Origin: CAZYVU01 sp964651435
GTDB taxonomy: Bacteria; Desulfobacterota; Syntrophorhabdia; Syntrophorhabdales; CAYQXL01
Assembly (NCBI GenBank): GCA_964651435.1
Contig: CAZYVU010000012.1
Span: 1-64,000, forward strand
Length of the DNA stretch: 64,000 nt
Reading direction: 5' to 3'
The notes under the pieces were generated by a model. That model was not told the DNA's origin, did no database searches, and saw nothing but the letters and a program-made list of their open reading frames with translations. Of this stretch, positions 7,927 through 15,480 are shown piece by piece; the first letter of the stretch is position 1, and each line of letters begins with the position of its first letter. The translations under genes and the position numbers were made by a program.

Positions 7927-8883
7927 ATGACAGACAAGAAAACCCTTCTGATGACACGCCATGCCCTTCTTAAGGCCGCCAGGGAGTTCTTCTGGGGGAG
8001 GGGCTATTGGGAGGTGGAGACGCCCTACCTTATGGAAAGGCCGGCGCCGGAGGCAAACATTGATCCCCTTCAGGTCAGGCTCGGGCCGCAGGAGGTGTAT
8101 TACCTCCATACATCGCCGGAGATGGGCATGAAAAAGGCCCTCCTTGGAGGCCATGACCGGATTTTTCAAATCTGTAAGGTTTTTCGAGAGGAGGAGCTCG
8201 AGGAGATCCACAACATGGAGTTTACCATGGTGGAGTGGTACGGCAAAGGCACATACCTTGCAGCCATGGATGAGGTTACCGCCCTGGTCCGCCACGTGGC
8301 GAAAGCATTGGGTGGCGGCGAGGACAGACGTTTTTCGGGGTCCTGGCATGCATTCGATATTGCGCATCTTTTCGAGACAACGATCTCCGTCAATCCCTTC
8401 GGGCTCACGAGGGGGCAGTTCCTTGAAGCGCTGCGGGCTGCCGGATTCGGCGGGGTGGATGAGGCCGATTCATGGAACGATCTCTTTTTCAAGGTTCTCA
8501 TACAGGAGATTGAACCGGCCATAAAGAGAGAGTCTCCGTGTTATCTCGTGGACTGGCCCTGCTCCATATCGTCTATGGCCAAAAGGAAAGACGCAGACAG
8601 AGTGGAGCGTTTCGAGCTCTACATGGATGGGCTCGAAATCGCCAACGGATACACGGAGCTGCTGGACAGAGTCGAGCAGGAGGAGCGGTTTCGCAGCGAC
8701 CTGGCCGAACGGGAGAGGCGGGGTATGCCCGTTTTTCCCATAGACACATCCTTTCTGGGGGCGATCTCGCGCCTTGAGGGGCCGATCTTTGGGGTGTCCG
8801 TGGGGCTGGACCGGCTGCTCATGGCCATCCTGGGTGAGGGGTCAATCGATGCCGTGCTGTTTGACCGGGTCCGGCGGTGGTAG
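7927..8883 (+). CDS. epmA: Elongation factor P lysine(34) lysyltransferase EpmA (PoxA/GenX)
   Basis: Class II lysyl-tRNA synthetase paralogue that attaches (beta-)lysine to a conserved lysine of EF-P, relieving ribosome stalling at polyproline. At 318 residues it is a bare catalytic core without the anticodon-binding domain, the hallmark of EpmA. Motif 2 region ICKVFREEELEEIHNMEF, the LEIANGYTEL block and motif 3 VGLDRLLMAILG are all present. A Shine-Dalgarno-like AAGG lies about 15 nt upstream of the ATG. The partner genes epmB and efp are not adjacent, as is often the case. Confidence 0.93.
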   Translation: MTDKKTLLMTRHALLKAAREFFWGRGYWEVETPYLMERPAPEANIDPLQVRLGPQEVYYLHTSPEMGMKKALLGGHDRIFQICKVFREEELEEIHNMEFTMVEWYGKGTYLAAMDEVTALVRHVAKALGGGEDRRFSGSWHAFDIAHLFETTISVNPFGLTRGQFLEALRAAGFGGVDEADSWNDLFFKVLIQEIEPAIKRESPCYLVDWPCSISSMAKRKDADRVERFELYMDGLEIANGYTELLDRVEQEERFRSDLAERERRGMPVFPIDTSFLGAISRLEGPIFGVSVGLDRLLMAILGEGSIDAVLFDRVRRW

Positions 8884-8915
8884 TTAGTCGTGGAAGATGT
8901 TATTGGCGACCGTGG

Positions 8916-8949
8916 CGGTTTAAAACGTCAAGATTCAAGGGCTGACCCC
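8916..8949 (-). repeat. REP-like repeat copy 3 (inverted)
   Basis: On the minus strand it reads GGGGTCAGCCCTTGAATCTT followed by GACGTTTTAAACCG, the best-preserved copy of the element at 70-96 and 572-599. It overlaps the 3' end of the DUF218 gene and supplies that gene's last codons and stop. Confidence 0.6.
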
Positions 8950-9740
8950 AGCGGCGCTGACCCCAGCGGCGGTTGTTTGAGGTGGTAGAAGGCGATGCCG
9001 AGGTATTCTTTGACGGCGAGCGCGACGCCAAGGATGTTGTTTGAGTCGGGCAGGAAGCTTCCGTAGCGGTACTCTGTCCCTGCGGTCTTGAAACCCGTGG
9101 GGAAGACGACGGGCCGGTCAAAGAACCTGCTGAATATGATCTGCGACCGCTTCGCGTGATAGGCGCTGGTGATCACGAGAACGCGCGTCGCGCCGACGGG
9201 ACGGAGGACGGCCCTGACGTAGCGGGCGTTGCCGATTGTGTCGACGTCGCGGCTTGGCGTGTTGAGGTAGATGTGGCGCTGCGGGACCCCCATGGCGAGC
9301 AGAATCTCGCGCGTCAGCTCCGCTTCTGAACGCTTTTGATCCGTTTTTCCTCCGGTGGGCAGGATCGGCTTCGGATCGGCGCGGTAGAGCAGGAAGGCTG
9401 CGAGCACCCTGCCGTAGCTGTCCGTACCCAGGTTGCCTTTGAAATCCAGCTCCGGCGTCGCATCGTAGAAGCCCCCTCCAAGAATTACGTAGGCCTCACA
9501 GGCCTTGATCTCCTCCTTCGACGGTACGGGCACTGCCCTCTCCAGCGGGCCTATCAAGAGATCTTTCACGGGCTCGATGGAAATGATGTAGAGAAGAGCG
9601 GCGGCGGCGATGACAAAGACCTTGAGCCTCCTGACAAACAGAGCCAGGCAGAGGAGAAGGAGAATGATGAGGCCCGGCGGCACGATCAGTGCCGTCAGCA
9701 CCTTCTTGAGCACGAAAAGGAGGTTGGCGAGGTCGACCAT
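8928..9740 (-). CDS. YdcF/ElyC-type DUF218 membrane protein
   Basis: A 270-residue protein with two N-terminal membrane helices (about 14-35 and 40-60) and a DUF218 domain (about 80-250). The domain shows AYVILGGGFYDATPE, LPTGGKTDQKRSEAE, TRDVD-like PSRDVDTIGNARY and VITSAYHAKRS, matching the ElyC/SanA/YdcF family linked to envelope biogenesis. The start overlaps the stop of the patatin gene by one base (TGATG), implying coupled translation. The last ~13 residues (…LGSAPLGSALES) are encoded by a REP-like repeat with a 15-bp duplication, so the native C-terminus has probably been replaced. Confidence 0.88.
   Translation of the reverse strand: MVDLANLLFVLKKVLTALIVPPGLIILLLLCLALFVRRLKVFVIAAAALLYIISIEPVKDLLIGPLERAVPVPSKEEIKACEAYVILGGGFYDATPELDFKGNLGTDSYGRVLAAFLLYRADPKPILPTGGKTDQKRSEAELTREILLAMGVPQRHIYLNTPSRDVDTIGNARYVRAVLRPVGATRVLVITSAYHAKRSQIIFSRFFDRPVVFPTGFKTAGTEYRYGSFLPDSNNILGVALAVKEYLGIAFYHLKQPPLGSAPLGSALES
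8941..8970 (-). repeat. Exact 15-bp tandem duplication
   Basis: The 15-mer GCTGACCCCAGCGGC (plus-strand reading) occurs twice back to back at 8941-8955 and 8956-8970, at the edge of REP-like copy 3. In the DUF218 protein it encodes a PLGSA-PLGSA duplication at the C-terminus. Confidence 0.85.
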
Positions 9741-10618
9741 CAGCGCCCTGCACCGAGGGCTTGCTTGATGGCCGGCATGGCCGCCCGGGCCGCTTTCATG
9801 CCCTCTTCCATGAGGGCCTTTTTCTGGCTGAAATCGAAGAGCGAGACACCCCGCGTATCGGGCTCGATGACCACATCGGCAAACCTCATCTTGGCCTTCG
9901 TTGCTTCGTGAACCATGATATTGACGGACTGGCCGATGATATCGATGAGGGAGGAGATGTCGGTGTTGCGCACGTCCTTCTGAAGGTTGACGGCGATGAC
10001 CACGTCAGCCCCCTTCTGCCGTGCTATATCGCAGGCAAGGTTGTTTGTGACGCCCCCGTCGACAAGCGTGCGGCTGCCGAAGACAACGGGGACGAAGATG
10101 CCGGGAATGGACGAGGATGCGCGGATGGCCTTGGCGAGGGGACCCTTTTCGAGGGTTACCGTTTCTCCCGTGTTGAGGTCTGTGGCCACGGGCACAAAGG
10201 GAATCTTCGTGTCTTCGATGCGCTTGGCCTTTACGTGCTGCTCCACAAAGCTTTCGAGGCGGGCCCCCTGAACGGGCCCGAGCTTGGAGTAGATAAGAGA
10301 GACATCCATAATGTCGTTCTTATCGAGCTTAAAGGCGGTCCACTCGAGCTGAAAGCTGTCCGGGTCGGCCGCGTAAAGCCCGCCTATGAGGCTTCCCACG
10401 CTGGTGCCCACGATCAGGTGGATAGGTATCTTTTCCTGCTCCAGGACGCGAAGAACGCCCACATGGGCGAAGCCGCGGGCCGAGCCGCCGCTCAAGACCA
10501 GGGCCACCTTCGGCTCCCTTCCCATGCGCCCGGTGGGAACGGATTGGCAGGCGCTTAGGGGCAGAACAAGGCAGAGGAGGAGAAGGGCGGCCTTAATAGC
10601 CCGCGCGCATGCCCACAT
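9740..10618 (-). CDS. Patatin-like phospholipase, predicted lipoprotein
   Basis: A 292-residue serine lipase of the patatin family (RssA-like). A lipoprotein signal peptide covers residues 1-23 with lipobox LSAC and Cys24 as the likely lipidation site. The catalytic domain has the oxyanion motif SGGSARG (about 43-49), nucleophile elbow GTSVG with Ser73, and the dyad Asp in LVDGGVTNN. It should act in the periplasm or at a membrane surface on phospholipids. Its start overlaps the end of the upstream metallo-beta-lactamase-fold gene by 26 bp and its stop overlaps the DUF218 start, so the three form one transcript. Confidence 0.92.
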   Translation of the reverse strand: MWACARAIKAALLLLCLVLPLSACQSVPTGRMGREPKVALVLSGGSARGFAHVGVLRVLEQEKIPIHLIVGTSVGSLIGGLYAADPDSFQLEWTAFKLDKNDIMDVSLIYSKLGPVQGARLESFVEQHVKAKRIEDTKIPFVPVATDLNTGETVTLEKGPLAKAIRASSSIPGIFVPVVFGSRTLVDGGVTNNLACDIARQKGADVVIAVNLQKDVRNTDISSLIDIIGQSVNIMVHEATKAKMRFADVVIEPDTRGVSLFDFSQKKALMEEGMKAARAAMPAIKQALGAGR

Positions 10619-11237
10619 AGGGATTGTAGACCTTCTCTTTTCCTATGGTGCTCTTGGGTGTGTCGCCGTAGTTGTGGCCCGGCGCCACGATCGTATCGTC
10701 GGGGAGGGTGAAGAGACGGTTTCTGATGGACGATGACAGCACCTCCCAGGAGCCCCCTCCCAGGTCCGTCCGGCCGACGGCCCCCACAAAAAGGGTGTCG
10801 CCCGTAAAAACGATGCCCTTGCGGTAAAGGGATATGCTGCCCGGAGAGTGTCCCGGCGTGTGGATTACCTTGAGGGAGACGTTGCCCACAGAAATGACAT
10901 CGTTATCTTTGACCGTCACGTCGGCCGGGGGCGACGGCTCGGCTCCGAACATATGGAGGGAGTAGCTCGACTGGCTGCCCAGCGCCTGCGCCTCCCGCTC
11001 GTGAATGATAATCTGCGCGCCCGTCGCCTCCTTCATATACCGGTTACCCATGATGTGATCGACATGGGAATGGGTGTTTACGATGTAGCGGATTACGTAG
11101 CCGCGGTCGGTCACCTCTTTGAGAATCCGGTCGCCCTCTGCCGCCGGATCTATGAGCAGTGCCTCCTTTGTCGTCTTGCAGCCCACAATGTACGCAAAAA
11201 TTGCGAATCCGCCCACTTCTATCTGCTTTACGAACAT
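10593..11237 (-). CDS. Metallo-beta-lactamase-fold hydrolase (glyoxalase II-like)
   Basis: A 214-residue hydrolase with NTHSHVDHIMGN (HxHxDH, about residues 56-61), HTPGHSPGS, FTGDTLFVGAVGR and PGHNYG, the ordered metal ligands of the glyoxalase II/GloB branch. The substrate is probably a thioester or a related compound and is not determinable here. The ATG at 11237 is preferred because AAAGGAGG lies 5 nt upstream. A farther-upstream start in the same frame lacks such a site. It is the first gene of the three-gene envelope operon and diverges from the thymidylate synthase-like gene. Confidence 0.88.
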   Translation of the reverse strand: MFVKQIEVGGFAIFAYIVGCKTTKEALLIDPAAEGDRILKEVTDRGYVIRYIVNTHSHVDHIMGNRYMKEATGAQIIIHEREAQALGSQSSYSLHMFGAEPSPPADVTVKDNDVISVGNVSLKVIHTPGHSPGSISLYRKGIVFTGDTLFVGAVGRTDLGGGSWEVLSSSIRNRLFTLPDDTIVAPGHNYGDTPKSTIGKEKVYNPYVGMRAGY

Positions 11238-11341
11238 AAAACCTCCTTTCTGGCCCATACAATAATACTTTTCACTGCCATTTATCAAATTATCTGCTAA
11301 AATGATAAGTCCTCAATGGGCCGCTAACAAGGGGAGACGTG

Positions 11342-12046
11342 ATGAAACCGGTTTTTATAGAGGCGCGGGACCTGCCCGATGCCTGGTTCCAGTGCATATA
11401 CAGGATTTTTGACGAAGGAGGCGTTCACGGGTACTGTGTGGACAGGGGCTCCTTCGAAGGCCACGAGAGGCGCGAGTTTGACCTCGTCATGGTGCACATC
11501 AGGCATCCCGGCACAAGGCCCCTTATCCCCGACATCCCGTCTGAGCTCGGTATCCCGGCGCCGACGAGCATGGAATATGTTGAGGACTACCTCCAGTATC
11601 TCATGACGGACAGGAAGGCGGAGAACGAGCTTTATACCTACGGCGAGAGGCTGACAAACCCGAAGGTTATCGTGGGCGGACAGGAGTGTGCCTGCGGCGT
11701 CAACCCCGTCGAAGAGGTGATACAGATTTACCGGCAGGGAAAATACGGCACGAACCAAGCCATCATGGAGGTGGGTATGCCGCAGGACATCCTTCTGGAA
11801 GACCCACCCTGTCTCCGGCTTATCGACACCCGGCTCTCCGATGGAAGGCTTCATTTCATTCTCTATTTCAGAAGCTGGGACCTTTGGGCGGGCTTTCCGT
11901 CAAACCTGGCGGCCATTCAGTTGCTGAAAGAGTACATGTGCCAGGAGATAGGTGTTGAAGACGGCAGCATTACGGCGGTCAGCAAGGGCCTCCACCTCTA
12001 CGAATACACCTTCGGCCTTGCGCTGAAGCGGCTGCGGCGCTCCTGA
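11342..12046 (+). CDS. Thymidylate synthase-like protein, archaeal (methanogen) type
   Basis: A 234-residue protein of the thymidylate synthase/dCMP hydroxymethylase fold. The catalytic cysteine lies in EDPPCLRLID (Cys157), followed by YFRSWDLWAGFPSNLAAIQLL, the counterpart of the phosphate- and nucleotide-binding RSxDxxxGxPFNxA segment. Near the end GLHLYEY corresponds to the usual HxYxNH region. The large N-terminal insertions of bacterial ThyA are missing, as in the short methanogen-type enzymes. The expected role is dTMP or hydroxymethyl-dCMP formation with a folate or pterin one-carbon donor. The ATG at 11342 follows GGGGAG. A GTG immediately before it is possible. Confidence 0.75.
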   Translation: MKPVFIEARDLPDAWFQCIYRIFDEGGVHGYCVDRGSFEGHERREFDLVMVHIRHPGTRPLIPDIPSELGIPAPTSMEYVEDYLQYLMTDRKAENELYTYGERLTNPKVIVGGQECACGVNPVEEVIQIYRQGKYGTNQAIMEVGMPQDILLEDPPCLRLIDTRLSDGRLHFILYFRSWDLWAGFPSNLAAIQLLKEYMCQEIGVEDGSITAVSKGLHLYEYTFGLALKRLRRS

Positions 12047-12048
12047 CC

Positions 12049-12930
12049 TCAGGACTGCAGAGCGATCTTCTTGTACAGGGTCAGAATGGACCCCTGAATC
12101 TCCGTCACCTCCCCGTCTTCCGTGACCGGGTGCGTCCTGTAGGTGTTGGATAGGACGTCGAGGATGCTGACGAAGATGTGGTCGTCCTCTATGATTACCA
12201 TCTCAACAAAAACCCTTCTGTGATAGACGACGAGGATACCGAAGTAAGAACCGGTGATGACGGCGTCTTTGCAGTGGTAGGCGATGAAGCTGAGAAGGTC
12301 GTTTGCCTTGTGGCGGAGGGATTCCGATTTGATCCGGTCGATGTGAACCCTCACACCCTGCAACTTGAGACGGGGGGCCAGTTCGGCTTCGAGACAGAGC
12401 GGAGGTTCCTGTGCCCCTGCCTTCCGATCCTCCAGAAGCCTGTAGCTGAAGTCGACAATTTCAGGATAGGTGTAGGACTCGCTTTCCCAAAGTTTCTGAA
12501 ATAGGCTGACGGCCTTGTCGCGGGGAAGGTGGTTGGCGAGGTCGACGAAGAGGTTGCGCCTCACGATCCGGTCGTAGAAGTTTTCGATGCCCCGGCGCTC
12601 GATGCGGCTGTCCACGTAAATGCTCCATACCTGGTTATAGATGTCCCGGACATCCGGTTCGCTTTCCTCGTTCGGCGTCAAGCGGGGATCGTACATGAAG
12701 GGAGGATCGAGGACGTCATAGATGTAGAGGAAGATGTGGTACATCCGCCCGAGGAGAAAAAGGTTTTCCTTCCAGAGGGTAAACTTCACCTCCAGAAGGC
12801 CCCTCTTTCTCTTGATCATGGCCTTCTCGTTCCACGGGGAGTCTACTCTTTCTACGTAAAGGCGTTGAATCCTGTCGGCAATGCCCAGGTCGGAAACAAC
12901 CCGGTGCGCTACGGACAGTGCTTCGGGCAC
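12049..12930 (-). CDS. Conserved hypothetical protein
   Basis: I do not recognise this 293-residue protein. It has no signal peptide or membrane segment. The central region is helical with conserved-looking aromatic/charged blocks (WKENLFLLGRMYHIFLYIYD, about 50-75). The C-terminal third alternates hydrophobic and polar residues as in a beta-rich domain (ILVVYHRRVFVEMVIIEDD). It starts with GTG directly abutting the TAA of the upstream TPR gene, so the two are co-translated, and it converges with the thymidylate synthase-like gene with only 2 bp between stops. Confidence 0.7.
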   Translation of the reverse strand: MPEALSVAHRVVSDLGIADRIQRLYVERVDSPWNEKAMIKRKRGLLEVKFTLWKENLFLLGRMYHIFLYIYDVLDPPFMYDPRLTPNEESEPDVRDIYNQVWSIYVDSRIERRGIENFYDRIVRRNLFVDLANHLPRDKAVSLFQKLWESESYTYPEIVDFSYRLLEDRKAGAQEPPLCLEAELAPRLKLQGVRVHIDRIKSESLRHKANDLLSFIAYHCKDAVITGSYFGILVVYHRRVFVEMVIIEDDHIFVSILDVLSNTYRTHPVTEDGEVTEIQGSILTLYKKIALQS

Positions 12931-13560
12931 TTAGAATTCGCCTTCGAGCTGGTAAAGACTTAGAAGGAGGTTTTTCGACTTCATCCACGTTGATTCGGTC
13001 TTTAGCGAGAAGGGGAGCGTTTCGACCGCTTCCTTAAGGTAATGCTTGGCCTTCTCTGCAGCACCCTTTTTTGCATAGATGAAGCCCAAGGGATAGAGCA
13101 CCGCCCCGTGAATGGACTCGTACTTGGCGATGAGCTGGCCGGACCGCTTCAGTTTTATGTGGGCCTCCTCCTTCTCTGTCTGGGCCAAAGAGGGCTGATT
13201 TACGGCCTTATCGTACTGCCCCCTCATGAACTTGACAAGCGGCAGCACTTCCTTGGTGTAGTCATAGATGTCCTGGTAAGGCTTCAGTGCGGCGTCGTAA
13301 TTCTTGTTCTTAAAGAGGTCCTGGGCCTTTTTCAGTTGGGCCTGTATATTTGAGTCCGATACGGCCGGCTCCCTGGACACCTCTGCCTTGGCCGGCGGGG
13401 TCTTCTTTGCCTTCGGGGCTGCCGCCTGGGCCTGGAGAAGGGCGGGGGCGCACAGAAAGACGAGAAGAAAGGAAATGAGAAAAGATGCCAAGACGCACCG
13501 TAACCGATTGAATGTATTGGAAGACTGTTGTTCCCCAAAGACCTCTGTCGAATCTTTCAT
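12931..13560 (-). CDS. TPR-like protein with N-terminal membrane anchor or signal
   Basis: A 209-residue protein. Residues 22-45 form a hydrophobic stretch ending in LLQAQAAA, either a signal peptide with AxA cleavage or a membrane anchor. A Pro/Ala/Lys-rich linker follows. Residues about 75-205 contain TPR-like helical pairs (AQDLFKNKNYDAALKPYQDI, YPLGFIYAKKGAAEKAKHYL), so it probably mediates protein contacts outside the cytoplasm. It is the first gene of a pair with the hypothetical gene that abuts it. tRNA-Met lies just upstream in the same direction. Confidence 0.75.
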   Translation of the reverse strand: MKDSTEVFGEQQSSNTFNRLRCVLASFLISFLLVFLCAPALLQAQAAAPKAKKTPPAKAEVSREPAVSDSNIQAQLKKAQDLFKNKNYDAALKPYQDIYDYTKEVLPLVKFMRGQYDKAVNQPSLAQTEKEEAHIKLKRSGQLIAKYESIHGAVLYPLGFIYAKKGAAEKAKHYLKEAVETLPFSLKTESTWMKSKNLLLSLYQLEGEF

Positions 13561-13597
13561 TTATTGTCCCTTTTTCATGGCTGGAATGACGGAAGAA

Positions 13598-13671
13598 TGG
13601 CGGTGCAGGGAGTCGAACCCCGGACACTGCGGATATGAGCCGCATGCTCTGACCAACTGAGCTACACCGCC
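13598..13671 (-). tRNA. tRNA-Met (CAU, elongator type)
   Basis: A 74-nt cloverleaf on the minus strand starting GGCGGTGTAGCTCAG. Anticodon CAT sits in loop CTCATAT closed by TGCGG/CCGCA, the T loop is TTCGACT, acceptor CACCGCC, discriminator A, and no CCA is encoded. The paired first acceptor base and T-arm features fit elongator methionine rather than initiator. A lysidine-modified Ile tRNA cannot be fully excluded from sequence alone. Confidence 0.92.
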
Positions 13672-13681
13672 CCGTGCTTTC

Positions 13682-13710
13682 ATATATGATAGAAGCCTCT
13701 CCGTTGTCAA
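13682..13710 (-). promoter_or_regulatory. Promoter of tRNA-Met
   Basis: A perfect -35 TTGACA (13705-13710, minus strand) and an AT-rich -10 region (ATATAT, 13682-13687) with a 17-bp spacer lie 11 bp upstream of the tRNA 5' end. Confidence 0.5.
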
Positions 13711-13740
13711 CAAGAAATTGGCCGCCGGGGCCGAATTGGA

Positions 13741-13775
13741 TTGGTTAGGCCGGCCCTTCTGTGATATAAAATCAC
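13741..13775 (+). promoter_or_regulatory. Promoter with overlapping palindromic operator upstream of epimerase
   Basis: -35 TTGGTT (13741-13746), 18-bp spacer and -10 TATAAA (13765-13770). An inverted repeat GTGAT-N5-ATCAC (13761-13775) covers the -10 box. This position suits a repressor. The half-sites resemble Crp/Fnr-type TGTGA but the spacing is one base off the classical Crp site. Confidence 0.45.
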
Positions 13776-13797
13776 GTCATCTACTCAAGGAGGCCTT

Positions 13798-14757
13798 ATG
13801 AAAGTTTGCGTTACGGGAGGGTGCGGATTCATCGGCTCCCATGTTGCCGATGCTTACGTGGGGGCCGGTTACGATGTTTTCATCGTCGACAACCTGTCGA
13901 CGGGAAAGAGGACGAACGGGAACCCGTCGGCCCGGCTTTATGAGGTGGACATTCTGAGCGACGATCTTTCATCCATTCTTGCGGACGAAAAGCCCGACAT
14001 CGTCAACCATCACGCTGCCCAGATCTCGGTCCCCCTTTCGGTGGCCGACCCGTTCCATGATCTGGAGGTGAACATCAAAGGGTCTCTTCGCCTCCTCGAC
14101 CTGTCTCAGCGCCTGGGGGTAAGAAAGTTCATATTCTCGTCGACGGGCGGAGCGATCTACGGCGAGACCGCGGTTGTGCCGACGGACGAAGAGGTAAACC
14201 CGGAGCCTGCATCGCCCTATGCCATCGGCAAGCTGGCGGCGGAGAAATATATCAGGTATTTCTTTTATCAATTCGGCCTGCCGTACACGATCCTGCGGTA
14301 CAGCAACGTATTCGGTCCGAGGCAGATCCCCCACGGCGAGGCGGGCGTCGTGGCCATATTCATCGAAAAGCTCCTGGATTGCGTGAAGCCGACGCTCTAC
14401 CACTTTCCCGGAGAGCCGGCAGGTATGGTCCGGGACTACTGTTACGTGAAGGATATCGCTCGTGCCAGTCTTTTGGCTGCGTCGAATGACGCGACAGGTA
14501 TCTGCAACATCGGAACGGGCAGAGGCACGACAACACTCGAACTCTACCGTGCCGTTGTGAAGGCCTTGCGGGATCAGGGCGTGAGCGTTGCGGCGGAGTG
14601 CGATGAGCCTTTCCACGGCGCCGCCAGGCCCGGGGACATCCATGTGAGCACCCTCAATGTTGCAAAGGCAAAGGCCGTCCTTGGCTGGGAGCCGCAGTAT
14701 GGCCTGGACGAGGGTGTCTCCGAAACGGTACGCTGGTATCTGAGGGATGCGCGTTAA
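13798..14757 (+). CDS. NAD-dependent sugar epimerase/dehydratase (GalE-like extended SDR)
   Basis: A 319-residue extended short-chain dehydrogenase acting on nucleotide sugars. The Rossmann motif TGGCGFIGSH is at residues 7-16, Asp in FIVDNLSTG binds NAD ribose, SSTGGAIYG carries the catalytic Ser/Thr, and the YAIGK motif (about residue 140) gives the catalytic Tyr-x3-Lys. The GPRQIPHGEAGVVAIF block matches UDP-glucose 4-epimerase-like proteins. The exact substrate is not determinable. The start has AAGGAGG 6 nt upstream and the stop overlaps the next gene by 11 bp. Confidence 0.9.
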   Translation: MKVCVTGGCGFIGSHVADAYVGAGYDVFIVDNLSTGKRTNGNPSARLYEVDILSDDLSSILADEKPDIVNHHAAQISVPLSVADPFHDLEVNIKGSLRLLDLSQRLGVRKFIFSSTGGAIYGETAVVPTDEEVNPEPASPYAIGKLAAEKYIRYFFYQFGLPYTILRYSNVFGPRQIPHGEAGVVAIFIEKLLDCVKPTLYHFPGEPAGMVRDYCYVKDIARASLLAASNDATGICNIGTGRGTTTLELYRAVVKALRDQGVSVAAECDEPFHGAARPGDIHVSTLNVAKAKAVLGWEPQYGLDEGVSETVRWYLRDAR

Positions 14758-15469
14758 GATCCTCGGGACGGGAACGGCTGTCCCGTCTCTGAGGCGCGGG
14801 TCCTCTGCGTACCTGCTGTCTTCGGAGGGTGGCGTGGCCCTCATCGATATCGGGCCGTCGGTGGTACGAAGGCTCGTTGAATACGGGTTCACGTTGGACG
14901 ACGTGGACGTCATCTGCCTCACCCATTTTCACGTCGACCACACGGCCGATCTGGCAACGTTCCTCTTCGCCTCGAACTACGGAGAAAGGCCGCGAACGAA
15001 GCCCCTCCTAATCGCAGGGGGTGCAGGGACGAAGCGGTTCTATTCCCGGCTCAGGGCCGTCTATCCGTGGATAGCACCGCTTCGCTATGACCTTTCATTC
15101 CACCTCTTGCCGGGTACCGACCTGCGAATCGGGGGTGTCACCCTCTCGGCTGTCAGGGTGAAGCACCGAAGGGAAAGCGTTGCCCTCCGTTTTGACGAAA
15201 GGGGGAGCGTTACCTTGTCCGGCGACACGGAGTATTCGAAGGGCCTTGTGCGGCTTGCCCGGCAGACGGACCTCCTCGTCATTGAGTGTTCCTTCCCGGA
15301 AGCGAAGATGGACGGCCACCTGAACCTGGAGGCCGTCGAAAGGATAGCGAGGGAGTCGCAGGCGAAGCGGGTTCTCTTAAGCCACCTCTATCCGCCGTGG
15401 GAGTCCTTTCAGGGTGTGCTCCACCGGCCCTTTCTCCTCGCCGAGGACGGCATGGAGTTCGAGTTGTAG
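14747..15469 (+). CDS. RNase Z-like metallo-beta-lactamase-fold hydrolase
   Basis: A 240-residue protein beginning VKILGTGTAVPS, typical of the ElaC/RNase Z branch. Metal ligands are in CLTHFHVDHTADL (HxHxDH, about residues 62-67), LSGDTEYS (Asp) and LLSHLYP (His). The flexible exosite arm of true tRNase Z is not obvious, so phosphodiesterase or other hydrolase activity is equally possible. Translation is probably coupled to the epimerase through an 11-bp overlap. Confidence 0.85.
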   Translation: MRVKILGTGTAVPSLRRGSSAYLLSSEGGVALIDIGPSVVRRLVEYGFTLDDVDVICLTHFHVDHTADLATFLFASNYGERPRTKPLLIAGGAGTKRFYSRLRAVYPWIAPLRYDLSFHLLPGTDLRIGGVTLSAVRVKHRRESVALRFDERGSVTLSGDTEYSKGLVRLARQTDLLVIECSFPEAKMDGHLNLEAVERIARESQAKRVLLSHLYPPWESFQGVLHRPFLLAEDGMEFEL

Positions 15470-15480
15470 GGCTTGTTTCC

